Below are positions 1-5,246 of a stretch of 5,246 bases of DNA, one piece after another. The position numbers and the translations under genes are program-made. The notes under the pieces are model-generated. The model saw nothing but the letters and a program-made list of their open reading frames with translations, made no database searches and was not told where the DNA came from. Source of the stretch: Chloroflexota bacterium (GTDB taxonomy: Bacteria > Chloroflexota > UBA5177 > JANWHV01); assembly GCA_025924845.1 (NCBI GenBank), contig JAICHN010000366.1, positions 1 to 5,246 of the forward strand, read 5' to 3'. Each line of letters starts with the position of its first letter. The stretch's first letter is position 1.

Positions 1-1283
1 AGGCCATGCGCACCCTCGGCGTAGCCACCCGCCTACTCCCGCGCGATGCAGTCGCCGAGGAGATCGACCGCGGGATCGAGCGGGAGCTCATTTTCCTTGG
101 CCTGGCGGGAATGATCGACCCCCCACGACCCGAGGCGCGGGCAGCGGTACAGACAGCGCGGCAGGCAGGGATTCGGGTCATGATGATCACCGGTGATCAC
201 CCCCGCACCGCGGCGGCGATTGCGCGGGAGATTGGCATCGCCGAGCCGAGAGCGCGTGCGATCACCGGCACCGAACTGGAGCGGATGGACGGTGCCGAAT
301 TACGGGCAGCGGTGCGCGAGGCGTCGGTGTATGCGCGCGTCAGCCCCGAGCACAAGCTGCGGATAGTCCGGGCCCTGCAAGCCAATGGCGAGGTCGTGGC
401 AATGACGGGCGACGGCGTGAACGACGCACCCGCGCTCAAGGCCGCGGATATCGGGGTGGCTATGGGGATCGCAGGCACCGACGTCGCAAAGGGAGCGGCG
501 GACATGATCCTCACCGACGACAACTTCGCATCGATCGTGGCCGCGGTGGAGGAAGGACGCGCGATCTTTGCCAACATTCAGAAGGTGCTGCGGTACCTGC
601 TCTCGTCGAACGTCGGCGAGGTCCTGGCGATGTTTTTTGGGATCGTGCTGGCAGGGTCCATTGGCCTGGCGGCAGGCAAGGGTGAGCTACTCATCTTGCC
701 GCTTCTGGCAACCCAGATCCTCTGGATCAACCTGGTAACCGACACAGGGCCGGCCCTGGCGCTCGGTGTGGATCCCGGCGATCCGCGTGTGATGCAGCGT
801 CCACCGCGGCCACGTGATAGCCGGGTCATCGACGCGCGGATGTGGTTTGCCATCGGCTTCATCGGGATAATCATGGCGGTTGGCACGTTGCTGGTGCTCG
901 ACATCGGGTTGGCCGGGGGCTTGCTTGCCGGGACGGGCAACCTCACCCACGGCCGGACCCTCGCCTTCACCACACTCGTGCTCTTGCAGCTCTTCAATGT
1001 CTTCAACATGCGTTCAGACGAGCGGAGCGCCTTCCAGGGAGTTTTCCGCAATGCCTGGCTGTGGGGGGCGGTATTGCTCTCGGCCGGGATGCAGCTCCTG
1101 GTCGTTTACGTGCCGTGGCTACAGGGAGCTTTCGGTACAACGGCCCCGAGCCCTACCGACTGGCTCCTCTGCGTGGCGATCGGCAGCTCCGTGATCTGGC
1201 TGGGTGAAGCGAGGAAACTGGTCAAGCGCTCCTTGTCTTGCCGGCACGCAGAAATGCGGCTTGATCGCCGGCGACATCGGTGA
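1..1283 (+). CDS. P-type (P2A, Ca2+-type) cation-transporting ATPase, C-terminal part, truncated by window edge
   Basis: This inner-membrane pump uses ATP to move cations, most likely Ca2+, out of the cytoplasm. The frame is open from base 3, and the ATG at base 6 is probably an internal Met, because the text after it matches the middle of the nucleotide-binding domain. The actuator domain, M1-M4 and the DKTG phosphorylation site must lie upstream. Numbering from that Met, visible motifs are MITGDHP (60-66), SPEHK (113-117) and the hinge TGDGVNDAP (134-142). Membrane segments M5-M10 fall near 197-221, 229-253, 279-304, 317-336, 351-371 and 385-401. Ion-site residues known from SERCA are kept: N202 and E205 in SSNVGE of M5, and N242, T245 and D246 in NLVTD of M6. 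Gln328 sits where SERCA M8 has Glu908, as in plasma-membrane Ca2+ pumps, so I infer a single Ca2+ site. The C-terminus is a basic tail. The family is certain; the substrate is inferred. Confidence 0.93.
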   Translation, partial: AMRTLGVATRLLPRDAVAEEIDRGIERELIFLGLAGMIDPPRPEARAAVQTARQAGIRVMMITGDHPRTAAAIAREIGIAEPRARAITGTELERMDGAELRAAVREASVYARVSPEHKLRIVRALQANGEVVAMTGDGVNDAPALKAADIGVAMGIAGTDVAKGAADMILTDDNFASIVAAVEEGRAIFANIQKVLRYLLSSNVGEVLAMFFGIVLAGSIGLAAGKGELLILPLLATQILWINLVTDTGPALALGVDPGDPRVMQRPPRPRDSRVIDARMWFAIGFIGIIMAVGTLLVLDIGLAGGLLAGTGNLTHGRTLAFTTLVLLQLFNVFNMRSDERSAFQGVFRNAWLWGAVLLSAGMQLLVVYVPWLQGAFGTTAPSPTDWLLCVAIGSSVIWLGEARKLVKRSLSCRHAEMRLDRRRHR

Positions 1284-1295
1284 AAAGCACGACTC

Positions 1296-1310
1296 CGCGG
1301 GTACCCCGCG
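1296..1310 (+). terminator. GC hairpin after the P-type ATPase gene, possible terminator
   Basis: A perfect 6-bp stem, CGCGGG/CCCGCG, closes on the three-base loop TAC, 12 bases after the ATPase stop codon. An alternative pairing of TCCGC (1294-1298) with GCGGA (1315-1319) is possible. No T-run follows, so this is not a canonical intrinsic terminator. It could end the transcript with Rho or protect the mRNA 3' end. The rest of the spacer to 1439 has other short GC-rich self-complementary pieces, such as AGGCC (1344-1348) with GGCCT (1373-1377), but no clear promoter. Confidence 0.3.
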
Positions 1311-1439
1311 TCATGCGGAAGTGACGGATGGCCTGTGAAGGTAAGGCCGGCCGTAGCGGCGCCATAGGGTAGGGCCTAGAGTGGAGAGTGCGCGGGCGAG
1401 AACTATGTTCGGCCGCCGGCCCGGAGAGCGAGGACTGAG

Positions 1440-1853
1440 ATGAAACTATTCGAACGGCCGCAAGTGACGTACCTGTTTGGTGCGGTGGTAGTGTGGGTAG
1501 GTATCATCATTGCGACGGCGGTGATCCTCGGGGGAACATCCCACTTCGGCGAGATGCTGCCCATCCTATTTGGCGGGGCCTTCTATTTCATCGCGATCGC
1601 TCCACTCGGCATCCGGCAGACGAGCGCGCTTCCCAGGCACCCGCGTATCGCGGGGGCAAAGCGCCCTCGCCCATCGGTGGAGCAGATCGCGGGACGTGTG
1701 CGCGAGCGGCTGTATCTGTTCGGCTTACTGGGCCTGATCGGCCTGCTGGGCATCCCGTTGCATCAGCCTATCCTGTTCCTCTTCTATCTGCTCTTCGGCC
1801 TGTTCGCCTTTGCTGCCGGGAGACCGGCTCACACGCATCCCCGATCTCGATGA
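1440..1853 (+). CDS. Small membrane protein of unknown function, 137 residues, four hydrophobic segments
   Basis: I do not recognise a family. The ATG at 1440 is preceded by a purine-rich GGAGAGCGAGGA (1423-1434), a good ribosome binding site with 5 bases to the start. Strongly hydrophobic stretches lie near residues 11-31, 40-58, 91-106 and 110-127, arranged as two hairpins. A basic, proline-rich loop (about 59-90, with several Arg, Lys and Pro) lies between them and is probably cytoplasmic. The short tail (128-137) contains Arg, His and Pro. There is no signal-peptidase site, no Cys and no catalytic motif. It stands 156 bases after the cation ATPase and 156 bases before natA, all in one direction, so an accessory role to one of these transporters is possible but unproven. 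The overlapping +2-frame reading from 1493 to 2023 has no hydrophobic pattern and is a shadow. That this is a real gene is likely, given its membrane-protein composition and RBS. Confidence 0.75.
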   Translation: MKLFERPQVTYLFGAVVVWVGIIIATAVILGGTSHFGEMLPILFGGAFYFIAIAPLGIRQTSALPRHPRIAGAKRPRPSVEQIAGRVRERLYLFGLLGLIGLLGIPLHQPILFLFYLLFGLFAFAAGRPAHTHPRSR

Positions 1854-1905
1854 ACGGGCTATTCGTTCTGCCGTCTAGACCGTCGTCGGTAGCGGGGCGG
1901 AGCCT

Positions 1906-1942
1906 GGGATGGTCGATGGTAATCGCGGCCCCCTGCCATCCC
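1906..1942. repeat. Inverted repeat GGGATGG / CCATCCC in the spacer before natA
   Basis: GGGATGG (1906-1912) and CCATCCC (1936-1942) form a perfect 7-bp stem. The 23-base loop contains a smaller CGAT/ATCG hairpin (1914-1917 with 1922-1925). It lies 52 bases after the stop codon of the small membrane protein gene. It could be a factor-dependent terminator or an mRNA structure; no T-run follows. In GC-rich DNA a repeat of this size can arise by chance, so confidence in a function is low. Confidence 0.25.
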
Positions 1943-1956
1943 GCATGCAGGACTCT

Positions 1957-1992
1957 CCGGAGCGGCGCCAGGCATAATGCGGCCCGCTCCGG
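1957..1992. repeat. Strong inverted repeat in the natA leader, possible operator or mRNA hairpin
   Basis: CCGGAGCGG (1957-1965) is the exact reverse complement of CCGCTCCGG (1984-1992). With one bulged C (1966), the stem extends by GCC (1967-1969) pairing with GGC (1981-1983), giving 12 bp closed by an 11-base loop that contains CATAAT. The right arm ends five bases before the natA ribosome binding site. Two readings fit: a DNA operator with arms flanking a -10 box, or an RNA hairpin in the natA leader or in read-through transcripts. The structure is directly visible; its function is inferred. Confidence 0.5.
1973..1978 (+). promoter_or_regulatory. Candidate -10 box CATAAT for natAB
   Basis: CATAAT matches the sigma-70 -10 consensus TATAAT at five of six positions and is conspicuously AT-rich in a GC-rich spacer. 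It would start transcription about 25 bases before natA, leaving the RBS intact. No acceptable -35 hexamer is seen at a spacing of 16-18 bases, and there is no extended TGn element, so the promoter would need an activator or is not real. Its position in the centre of the inverted repeat 1957-1992 fits a regulated promoter. Confidence 0.25.
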
Positions 1993-1997
1993 TGATC

Positions 1998-2003
1998 GGA
2001 AGG
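1998..2003 (+). promoter_or_regulatory. Ribosome binding site that sets the natA start
   Basis: GGAAGG ends six bases before the ATG at 2010. The in-frame ATG at 1977 lies inside the hairpin loop with no Shine-Dalgarno sequence, and would add eleven residues that do not belong to the ABC domain. The ATG at 2010 is therefore the likely start. Confidence 0.75.
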
Positions 2004-2009
2004 TTTACC

Positions 2010-2777
2010 ATGATCCACATTGACGCGCAAAATCTCCGCAAGCGCTTCGGCGCCGTGCAGGCCGTGGACGGCGTCAGCTTTCAGGCAGGGGCCGGTGAGA
2101 TCTGCGGGGTTCTGGGCCCAAACGGCGCCGGGAAGACTACCACGCTACGCCTGCTGGCGACCACCCTCAGGCCGGACTCCGGCACGGCATCCGTCTACGG
2201 CCACGACATCCTGCACGAGCCCGTAGCGGTACGGCGGGCGATCGGCATGCTCACCGCCGGTATCGGACTCTATCCGCGCCTGACCGCCCGCGAGAACGTC
2301 GCCTACTTTGCTCGCCTCTACGGCCTGTCCGAGGCCCAGACCACGCGCCGGATCGCCTCGCTCTTCCAACTCCTGGATATGGAGAGCTACGCCGACCGGC
2401 GTAGCGACACCTTCTCCACCGGTATGAAGCAGAAGGTGGCTATCGCCCGTGCGGTGGTGCATGACCCGCCAATCATGATCTTCGACGAGCCGACCAGTGG
2501 CCTGGATGTGCTCGGTGCGCGGACCGTGGTGGAATTCATCCAGGCCTGCCGGGCTGAGGGCAAGTGCGTGCTGCTCTCGACTCATCAGATGACCCAAGCG
2601 GCTAAGCTGTGCGACCGGGTGGTGATTATCCACCAGGGCGCCGTCCAGGCGATCGGCTCCGTGGCCGAACTGCTGACCCGCACCCGCAGCACCGATCTGG
2701 AAGACGCCTTCCTGGCCTTGATCGGCGAACGCTCTGTAGGCCGGAGCCCAGTCGTGAAGGAGACCATCCATGCGTGA
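2010..2777 (+). CDS. natA: NatA-type ABC transporter ATP-binding protein
   Basis: This cytoplasmic ATPase powers the membrane partner encoded next. The 255-residue protein has Walker [10 protein letters not shown] (36-44), signature FSTGMKQK (135-142), Walker B IMIFDEP (155-161), D-loop SGLD (163-166) and switch histidine H192 in STHQMT. The signature form STGM(R/K)QKVAIARA and the text [12 protein letters not shown] (86-97) are typical of the NatA sodium-exporter subfamily. As I recall that subfamily, the usual Q-loop glutamine is missing, and here the region reads [13 protein letters not shown]. subtilis NatA is the ATPase of an Na+ exporter; related proteins may serve drugs or other substrates, so Na+ is inferred. 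The start at 2010 is set by GGAAGG. The end overlaps natB by eight bases, which implies coupled translation. The leader carries a 12-bp hairpin that may regulate expression. Confidence 0.92.
   Translation: MIHIDAQNLRKRFGAVQAVDGVSFQAGAGEICGVLGPNGAGKTTTLRLLATTLRPDSGTASVYGHDILHEPVAVRRAIGMLTAGIGLYPRLTARENVAYFARLYGLSEAQTTRRIASLFQLLDMESYADRRSDTFSTGMKQKVAIARAVVHDPPIMIFDEPTSGLDVLGARTVVEFIQACRAEGKCVLLSTHQMTQAAKLCDRVVIIHQGAVQAIGSVAELLTRTRSTDLEDAFLALIGERSVGRSPVVKETIHA
2757..2762 (+). promoter_or_regulatory. Ribosome binding site of natB inside natA
   Basis: AAGGAG lies within the last codons of natA, seven bases before the natB ATG at 2770. Ribosomes finishing natA at 2777 can restart on natB directly, which fits balanced production of the two subunits. 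Confidence 0.8.
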
Positions 2778-3945
2778 ATTGATTGTAATCTGGCTGAAGG
2801 AGCTTCGGGATACCATACGCGATCGCCGCACCCTGATAGTGATGGTGCTCGTACCCATTCTGGTGACGCCGGCGCTGCTTATCGGCATGAATGCGCTTGC
2901 CGAATCCAGCGCGAACAAGCCGGTGCATGTCGCCGTGGCCGGCGCTGCCGCCGCTCCCGAGCTCGTCCAGATTCTGCGGAGTCAACCTCAGGTGATCGTT
3001 GACCTTCGTCCGGATCCCAGGGCAGAGGTGAAGGACGGCAACGTGGATGCCGGGCTAATCATCGCGCCCGATTTCGCTGGGCAGATCGCGGCCGGCAAGG
3101 CAGGGCGCATCCAGGTGATCACCGACGCGACCAAGCTCGGCTCATCGCGCGCCGACACGGCGATCACCACCGCCCTGGACCAATATCGCACGCAAGTCGT
3201 CACCAAAGCACTGAGCGCGCGGGGCATGGACCTCGCCATCCTCACCCCGATCGACCGAATCTCGGTGGACGTAGCCACCAAACAGGCACTGGCCGGGTAT
3301 ATTCTGAGTTTGATCCTGCCGTTGTTCATCGTAATGTACAGCATGATGGGTGGTATGTACGCGGCGATGGACATGTCGGCGGGCGAGAAGGAACGCTCGA
3401 CTCTGGAGGCGCTGCTGCTCTCACCGGCGACCAAGCTGCAGATTACCCTGGGTAAGTTATTGGCGGTGAGCACCGTCGGCATTTGCACGGTGGTTCTGGC
3501 GGTGGCCTCGCTGGTCGTGGCGATGCGTCAGCTACCGCTGTCGCTGAGTGAGGGGACCGACCTCAGCTTCAACTGGTCGGCTGATACTGTTGCGCTGGTG
3601 ATCTTCCTCAGCATTCTGCTGGCGGTGGCCTTCGCGGCGCTGGAGTTGGCGCTGGGGATCTTCGCGCGGTCCTTCAAGGAGGCGCAGAATTACATTACCC
3701 CCCTCTATCTGGTAGCGATCCTGCCGGTGGCGGCGTTGGCGAGCATCCCCGACTTCAAGCCGGATCTAGTGTTCTTCTTCATCCCGGCGCTCAACGCGGC
3801 GCTGGTGTTCAAGGAGGCGCTGGTCGGCTCGACCGATGGGCTGCACGTGGCACTGACGGCAGGGACGATGCTGCTCTTCTGCGTGCTGGCGATCGGTGTG
3901 ACCGTGCGCATCTTCAGCAACGAGAAGGTGCTGCTGCGTACTTAA
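2770..3945 (+). CDS. natB: NatB-type ABC-2 transporter permease
   Basis: This is the membrane subunit of the exporter driven by the preceding ATPase. The 391-residue protein has the ABC-2/NatB plan. An amphipathic start (1-20, with WLKELRDTIRDRRT typical of the family) leads into a first membrane segment (about 22-41) and a large extracytoplasmic domain (about 42-172). A C-terminal membrane block follows, with segments near 175-197, 228-251, 273-297, 307-326 and 356-378, and another hydrophobic stretch at 331-346 that may be re-entrant. The cytoplasmic loop between the second and third segments carries the family hallmark AGEKERSTLEALLLSPA (204-220), which is expected to contact the ATPase. 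The start is fixed by AAGGAG at 2757-2762 and the 8-base overlap with natA. Na+ export is the model function from B. subtilis NatAB. ABC-2 exporters vary widely in substrate, so here it is inferred from the NatA subfamily assignment. Confidence 0.9.
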   Translation: MRELIVIWLKELRDTIRDRRTLIVMVLVPILVTPALLIGMNALAESSANKPVHVAVAGAAAAPELVQILRSQPQVIVDLRPDPRAEVKDGNVDAGLIIAPDFAGQIAAGKAGRIQVITDATKLGSSRADTAITTALDQYRTQVVTKALSARGMDLAILTPIDRISVDVATKQALAGYILSLILPLFIVMYSMMGGMYAAMDMSAGEKERSTLEALLLSPATKLQITLGKLLAVSTVGICTVVLAVASLVVAMRQLPLSLSEGTDLSFNWSADTVALVIFLSILLAVAFAALELALGIFARSFKEAQNYITPLYLVAILPVAALASIPDFKPDLVFFFIPALNAALVFKEALVGSTDGLHVALTAGTMLLFCVLAIGVTVRIFSNEKVLLRT

Positions 3946-4016
3946 CACCTATGTGGCGCATCCGACAAGTCTCCCGAATGGCGAGAGTCATGTAGGCGGT
4001 CTCGGTATGGAGTGAT

Positions 4017-4032
4017 GGGGCCGTTTGGCCTC
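4017..4032 (+). terminator. Short hairpin downstream of natB, weak terminator candidate
   Basis: GGGGCC (4017-4022) pairs with GGCCTC (4027-4032) through five Watson-Crick pairs and one G-T pair, around a GTTT tetraloop, 71 bases after the natB stop. There is no T-run after it. It is the most compact hairpin in the 3946-4182 spacer, but chance occurrence is quite possible. The same spacer holds a weaker CGAGA/TCTCG pairing at 3982-4004. Confidence 0.2.
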
Positions 4033-4107
4033 GCGTGTTGCGACAAGTGACCCTTCTCCGGTGGCCGGCCCATGTACTACGTTAAGGTGAAATCGACACA
4101 AGGGCTG

Positions 4108-4149
4108 ACGGCATCACCTCCGCTCCCGGCCCGGGGTGAGATGGGCCGT
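4108..4149. repeat. Imperfect GC-rich inverted repeat in the leader of the stress-protein gene
   Basis: ACGGC-ATC-ACC (4108-4118) pairs with GGT..GAT..GCCGT (4135-4149), with two-base bulges on the right arm and a GC-rich apex containing CCCGGCCCGGG. Its forward translation, rich in Pro, Leu, Arg, Gly and Glu, resembles what dispersed palindromic intergenic elements give when read as protein, and this is one reason to start the gene downstream. It could be a REP-like element or just a leader hairpin. No second copy occurs in the window. Confidence 0.3.
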
Positions 4150-4170
4150 GACACATCCGTAAGAGGAAAG

Positions 4171-4176
4171 AAGGAG
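4171..4176 (+). promoter_or_regulatory. Ribosome binding site that sets the universal stress protein start
   Basis: AAGGAG, within a purine-rich run, ends six bases before the ATG at 4183. The in-frame ATG at 4072 has no such site and would add 37 residues outside the Usp fold. Family members begin just as here, with a few residues before ILVPLDGS. Confidence 0.85.
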
Positions 4177-4182
4177 AGATTC

Positions 4183-5130
4183 ATGCTACGGACGATTCTC
4201 GTACCGCTCGACGGCTCAGCCGTGGCCGAGCAAGGATTGTGGTCGGCATGCCGCCTGGCCAAGGAGACGGGAGCAACGTTGTCGCTGGTGCGCGGCGTGC
4301 CCTACTTTGTCCTGGAGCGGAAGGATCACGCGGCGGATCGGGCCGCCGTACGGGAAGCCAGGGAGTACCTTCGCACGGTACAAGACAACCTGACACGGGA
4401 TGGATTCGCCGTACGCATGGAGGTCGTACCCGGCGACCCCGTGGGTGCGATCCTCTTCGCCGCCGACATGCAGGAGGTAGACCTGATCAGCATCTGCACG
4501 CACGGAAGGAGCGGCCTCAGCCATGCCCTGGTAGGCTCGGTCGCCGAAGCGGTATTGCGGCGGTCCGATACACCCATCCTGATCACCCGCGCCATGGCAG
4601 AGCCTGCGCGGCAGCCGATCGTACCCTACCGCGCGATATTGGTGCCGCTGGACGGCACCCCGCCCGCTGAGGCGGCGCTGGCGTATCTGGCGCGTGAACG
4701 GATCGGAGACCAAGCCGAGCTAATTCTGCTGCGGGCGGTGGCGCCCGTGATGCCGCCCTATGTCCCCGGGCTGATGGGCGACGCGGCAGCCGAGTTCTAC
4801 AACGAAGCGAACCGGGAGACTCAGCAGCGTCTCCTGGGCGCGGAAGCGTATTTGAAAGCGACAGGCGTTGCCCTGCAAAGGACCGGCACCTGGAGCGCTC
4901 GCCCCACCCTCGGCGCTGCCGCGTCGGAAATCCTTGCGGCGGCCAAGCCTGAAGTTGTAGACCTGATCGTGCTGGTTACCCACGGCCGCCAAGGCCTGGA
5001 GCGGCTCATCTACGGCAGCGTGGCACGGGAGTTGCTGCACCACGCGGAAGTACCGGTGTTGATCCTGCCCGTCACACAGGCGGATGTCCGCGCGCCGGAA
5101 CCGTATGACGAGAACCGGCAAACCACCTGA
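4183..5130 (+). CDS. Tandem-domain universal stress protein (UspA family)
   Basis: This cytoplasmic protein of 315 residues contains two complete Usp domains, about 2-136 and 149-297, joined by a short linker, so one chain can form the usual Usp dimer. Each begins with the family strand ILVPLDG (5-11 and 152-158), carrying the nucleotide-contacting Asp10 and Asp157. Each ends with the phosphate-binding loop THGRxGL plus nine-residue-spaced Gly-Ser: G108 to G118-S119 in domain 1, and G268 to G278-S279 in domain 2. The first glycine of the classical G-2x-G-9x-G-S/T motif is Cys105 in the first domain and Val265 in the second. ATP binding is therefore likely but not assured. Domain 2 has a longer helical insert around 190-215. 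Such proteins help cells survive starvation, oxidative, acid or metal stress, but no specific reaction is known. The start at 4183 is supported by AAGGAG. The gene is 237 bases after natB and is followed at once by a strong hairpin, so it probably ends its transcript. Confidence 0.93.
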   Translation: MLRTILVPLDGSAVAEQGLWSACRLAKETGATLSLVRGVPYFVLERKDHAADRAAVREAREYLRTVQDNLTRDGFAVRMEVVPGDPVGAILFAADMQEVDLISICTHGRSGLSHALVGSVAEAVLRRSDTPILITRAMAEPARQPIVPYRAILVPLDGTPPAEAALAYLARERIGDQAELILLRAVAPVMPPYVPGLMGDAAAEFYNEANRETQQRLLGAEAYLKATGVALQRTGTWSARPTLGAAASEILAAAKPEVVDLIVLVTHGRQGLERLIYGSVARELLHHAEVPVLILPVTQADVRAPEPYDENRQTT

Positions 5131-5136
5131 TTACAA

Positions 5137-5171
5137 CGTGGGTGTGCTGGCAGCCGCCTACACACGCCACG
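5137..5171 (+). terminator. Strong hairpin directly after the universal stress protein gene, probable transcript end
   Basis: CGTGG (5137-5141) pairs with CCACG (5167-5171), then GTGTG (5142-5146) pairs with CACAC (5161-5165), leaving one bulged G (5166). An inner GGC/GCC mini-stem (5149-5151 with 5156-5158) caps it with loop AGCC. That is a 10-bp stem plus three pairs, starting six bases after the stop codon. The bases after it are GC-rich without a T-run, so termination would be non-canonical or Rho-assisted, or the hairpin stabilises the mRNA 3' end. Its position immediately after the gene supports the call. Confidence 0.45.
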
Positions 5172-5246
5172 CGCCGCGCCCGCCACGCTGCGCTGCCATG
5201 AAAGGTCATGCGGCCCTGCCTGTCGCGCATCGGGTGAAACACCTGA
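5172..5246. other. Right-edge stretch with no supportable gene
   Basis: A reading frame from ATG 5198 stays open for sixteen codons to the window edge. The same frame is also open back to a GTG at 5138, inside the hairpin. There is no ribosome binding site and the short peptide matches nothing I recognise. It may be non-coding or the start of a gene that cannot be judged here. Confidence 0.4.

Noticed and set aside
197..1051. Two adjoining minus-strand reading frames (126 and 157 residues) opposite the P-type ATPase
   Set aside because: They are Ser/Ala/Arg-rich antisense shadows of a conserved gene, with no domain of their own.
1873..1880. Palindrome GTCTAGAC after the small membrane protein gene
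   Set aside because: It is only eight bases with no loop and no second copy nearby, so it is too short to support a site.
1977..2009. Upstream ATG at 1977 as the natA start
   Set aside because: It lies in the hairpin loop and has no ribosome binding site. The eleven added residues do not belong to the ABC fold, and GGAAGG points to the ATG at 2010.
1493..2023. 176-residue reading frame overlapping the small membrane protein gene
   Set aside because: It has no RBS and no domain. It runs through the leader hairpin into natA, and its composition (Arg, Ala, Pro, His) is that of an out-of-frame reading of GC-rich DNA.
2145..2918. 257-residue minus-strand reading frame across the natA-natB junction
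   Set aside because: It is antisense to two clearly identified genes, matches no known family, and is explained by GC-rich codon bias.
4072..4182. Upstream ATG at 4072 as the start of the universal stress protein
   Set aside because: The 37 extra residues are low-complexity and come from an inverted-repeat leader. AAGGAG and the family's usual N-terminus both support 4183.
4216..4713. 165-residue minus-strand reading frame opposite the universal stress protein gene
   Set aside because: It is antisense to conserved Usp motifs and has no recognisable domain.
5138..5246. Possible new gene starting at GTG 5138 or ATG 5198
   Set aside because: No ribosome binding site is present, the first start lies inside a strong hairpin, and too little sequence remains to judge coding.

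Overview
The window is GC-rich bacterial DNA with every recognisable gene on the + strand. High GC at third codon positions, strong AAGGAG-type ribosome binding sites and the overall style of the proteins suggest a GC-rich Gram-negative bacterium, perhaps a gammaproteobacterium. That assignment is a guess from protein style; no rRNA or other marker gene is present to confirm it.

Layout: (1) 1-1283 is the C-terminal part of a P-type (P2A, Ca2+-type) cation-transporting ATPase whose N-terminal portion, including the phosphorylation site, lies before the window. (2) 1284-1439 is a structured spacer with one perfect GC-rich hairpin. (3) 1440-1853 encodes a small unknown protein with four hydrophobic segments. 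(4) 1854-2009 is a leader with a strong inverted repeat that encloses a CATAAT hexamer just before the next gene. (5) 2010-2777 and 2770-3945 are an overlapping natA-natB pair, the ATPase and permease of a NatAB-type ABC-2 exporter. (6) 3946-4182 is a spacer and leader with a short direct repeat and an imperfect inverted repeat. (7) 4183-5130 encodes a tandem-domain universal stress protein. (8) 5131-5246 begins with a strong hairpin directly after the stop codon, probably the transcript end, and no convincing gene follows.

Taken together, the genes look like an ion-homeostasis and stress cluster: an ATP-driven cation pump, an ABC exporter of the Na+-efflux type, an unknown membrane protein between them, and an ATP-binding stress protein. 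Only natA-natB are clearly translationally coupled. Common regulation of the rest is inferred from shared direction and proximity. I found no rRNA, tRNA, CRISPR array, transposase or phage gene. Nothing amounts to a demonstrably new system. The most interesting items are the inverted repeat in the natA leader and the uncharacterised 137-residue membrane protein next to it.
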